Assembly (NCBI RefSeq): GCF_014697575.1
Contig: NZ_JACJSC010000001.1
Coordinates: forward strand, 868,001 to 932,000
DNA: 64,000 nucleotides
Direction: 5' to 3'
Origin: Planktothrix sp. FACHB-1365
GTDB taxonomy: Bacteria; Cyanobacteriota; Cyanobacteriia; Cyanobacteriales; Microcoleaceae
Shown here: positions 62,700 to 64,000 of the stretch, one piece after another
Layout: every line of letters begins with the position of its first letter
How positions within the stretch are numbered: the first letter of the stretch is position 1
The notes under the pieces: model-generated
Told to the model about the DNA's origin: nothing
Databases searched by the model: none
What the model saw: the letters and a program-made list of their open reading frames with translations, nothing else
Program-made: the position numbers and the translations under genes

Positions 62700-64000
62700 A
62701 TGCCAGAGGAAGATGCTTTAAAACTCAACTTGGTTAATGGGATGGCAACAAATGTCAAGTCGGCTGAAGCTTATGCTAATTTAGGGCGTTTGCAGAGTCA
62801 GCAAGAACAATGGCAAGCTGCGATCACAAATTATCGTCATGCTATCGAATTAAATCCTAATTGCTCTTGGTTTTATCATCATTTAGGGGATATTTTATTA
62901 AAACAAGAACAATGGCAAGAGGCGATTATTCAATATCGTCGCGCCATTGAACTGAATCCTAATTTTCCCTGGTCGTATCATAATTTAGGAAATGCTTTAT
63001 TAAAATTAAAATCCTGGGAAGAAGCGGTTGATGTTTACCGTAAAGCTATTCAGTTAAATGCTCAATTTCATTGGTCTTATTGTAATTTAGGGGATGCGTT
63101 GGTTCAACAAAAAAAGTGGGATTTAGCCATTACTTCTTATTGGAATAGTTTGGTTATTCTTCTACAAACCCATCAAGAACAGGATTTTGTGATTATTGCG
63201 ACTAAATTAGGAGAAACCCTAGAATCTTGTTTACCGGAAACTGTTGATCTTGCGATCGCCTATTATCGAAAAGTGATTCAGAATAGTCAACAATATCCTG
63301 AATATGAAAATACTATTAATTTTCTAAAAAGTAATCTAAAATCATGGATTAAAATAGCAGATTTTTTCCTCCATAAACATTGGATGAATGCTGCTTTAAT
63401 TCTGTATTCAATGGCAATGGAAGTTTATCCTGATGAGCGGTTAATTAAAGAAAAATTAAAGACGGTGTTTCAGAAAAAGAAAGATTTAGAAAAATCAATT
63501 CTTTTGCAACATCAAAATATTAATCAAAATCTCGAAAAATGGTCTAAATATGATGAGGCGATCGCTGCTAACCCCACTGTCAATTCTTCTTATAATCCTT
63601 TAGCTGTGAATCAAAAAAACGGACAATTTATATTAAGTACCGATATCGATTTTGACTTAAACCAATTAGATCAACTCTTTGAAGCAGTAGGTTGGATGAC
63701 TCGTTCCCACGAACAAATGAAAATCGCCCTAGAACACAGTTTTTTAGCCGTTACTCTCTGGTTTGTCAAAGATACGCAAAAACAATTAATTGGGTTTACT
63801 CGCGCCGTTTCTGATCATGTTTATAATGCGACTTTGTGGGATGTAGTAATTCATCCTAATTTTCAAAGTCAAGGATTAGGAAAAGCCTTAATTCAATATA
63901 CCTTAGAAAAACTGCGCCAGCAAAACATCGAAAATATTACCTTATTTGCAGGTTCAAAAGCCGTTAATTTCTATCATCATTTAGGGTTTATTACCGACCC
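62700..64000 (+). CDS. TPR-acetyltransferase fusion protein (cut by window edge)
   Basis: An open frame from the ATG at 62700 (MPEEDALKLNLVNGMATNVK) to the right edge, at least 433 codons. Residues about 20-150 are four TPR units (AEAYANLGRLQSQQEQWQAA, with NPNCSWFYHHLGDILLKQ, then NPNFPWSYHNLGNALLK, then NAQFHWSYCNLGDALVQ), like those in O-linked sugar transferases or tetratricopeptide scaffolds. A less regular helical linker follows. Residues about 300-430 form a GNAT domain: QLIGFTRAVSDHVYNATLWD, then VVIHPNFQSQGLGKALIQYTL with the acetyl-CoA Q/R-x2-G-x-G/A loop, then AVNFYHHLGF. It starts ten bases after the gmk stop. The ending is outside the window. The substrate protein is unknown. Confidence 0.85.
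   Translation, partial: MPEEDALKLNLVNGMATNVKSAEAYANLGRLQSQQEQWQAAITNYRHAIELNPNCSWFYHHLGDILLKQEQWQEAIIQYRRAIELNPNFPWSYHNLGNALLKLKSWEEAVDVYRKAIQLNAQFHWSYCNLGDALVQQKKWDLAITSYWNSLVILLQTHQEQDFVIIATKLGETLESCLPETVDLAIAYYRKVIQNSQQYPEYENTINFLKSNLKSWIKIADFFLHKHWMNAALILYSMAMEVYPDERLIKEKLKTVFQKKKDLEKSILLQHQNINQNLEKWSKYDEAIAANPTVNSSYNPLAVNQKNGQFILSTDIDFDLNQLDQLFEAVGWMTRSHEQMKIALEHSFLAVTLWFVKDTQKQLIGFTRAVSDHVYNATLWDVVIHPNFQSQGLGKALIQYTLEKLRQQNIENITLFAGSKAVNFYHHLGFITD

Overview
The window is a piece of a cyanobacterial chromosome. The carboxysome operon ccmK2-ccmK1-ccmL-ccmM-ccmN-ccmO, the divergent ndhF4-ndhD4-cupB CO2-uptake genes, a KGK-domain protein, a Tab2-type photosystem RNA-binding protein and ccsA all point that way. 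So do frequent GCGATCGC (HIP1) octamers, for example at 1323-1330. The low GC content, the abundance of short palindromes and heptad repeats, and the mix of Uma2, Rpn, TPR-CHAT and DUF29 genes fit a filamentous Oscillatoriales/Microcoleaceae-type organism (Planktothrix- or Oscillatoria-like). That placement is inference, not a match.

Layout. 1-7 kb holds housekeeping genes: the 3' end of thiC, a universal stress protein, small hypotheticals, an acetyltransferase, a group 2 sigma factor, a KGK protein, ccsA and a DnaJ-like protein. 7-12.6 kb has a secreted tandem-repeat protein, a gene-free 0.8 kb stretch that probably encodes a structured small RNA, and a large CHASE-PAS hybrid histidine kinase. 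12.6-19 kb has an ABC-2 permease, hisC, an Rpn-family nuclease with a decayed partial duplicate, a PfpI protein, Tab2 and a valine-pyruvate aminotransferase. 19.1-22.4 kb is a tightly coupled pair, a HEPN-like protein and a 922-residue protein with two P-loops. It looks like a conflict/defence module and is the best candidate here for an undescribed system.

22.6-28.5 kb is a surface-polysaccharide region (fcl, gmd, sugar transferase, glycosyltransferase). A TnpB transposon is inserted between gmd and fcl. 29-36.3 kb carries a PAS-GAF histidine kinase, clpX, a DUF4087 protein, another glycosyltransferase and an MsbA-like ABC exporter. 36.5-40.2 kb has a Uma2 protein, a 54-residue AbrB/MazE-like protein and a 900-residue MmeI-like restriction-modification enzyme.

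40.4-50.4 kb is the CO2-concentrating region. NdhF4, NdhD4 and CupB would build a specialised NDH-1 complex that hydrates CO2 to bicarbonate. Across a 620-bp divergent promoter region lie the shell proteins (CcmK2, K1, L, O), the Rubisco-gathering scaffold CcmM with three SSUL repeats, and the adaptor CcmN. 50.4-58.7 kb is an accessory stretch: a Fic remnant, a split glucose-6-phosphate dehydrogenase-like gene, an unknown protein, DUF29, two antitoxin-like genes without toxins, and a TPR-CHAT protease-like protein with twelve 120-bp repeats. 58.7-64 kb returns to housekeeping: nadE, a zinc-less MDR oxidoreductase, remA-gmk, and a TPR-acetyltransferase fusion that runs off the edge. I saw no tRNA, rRNA or CRISPR array.
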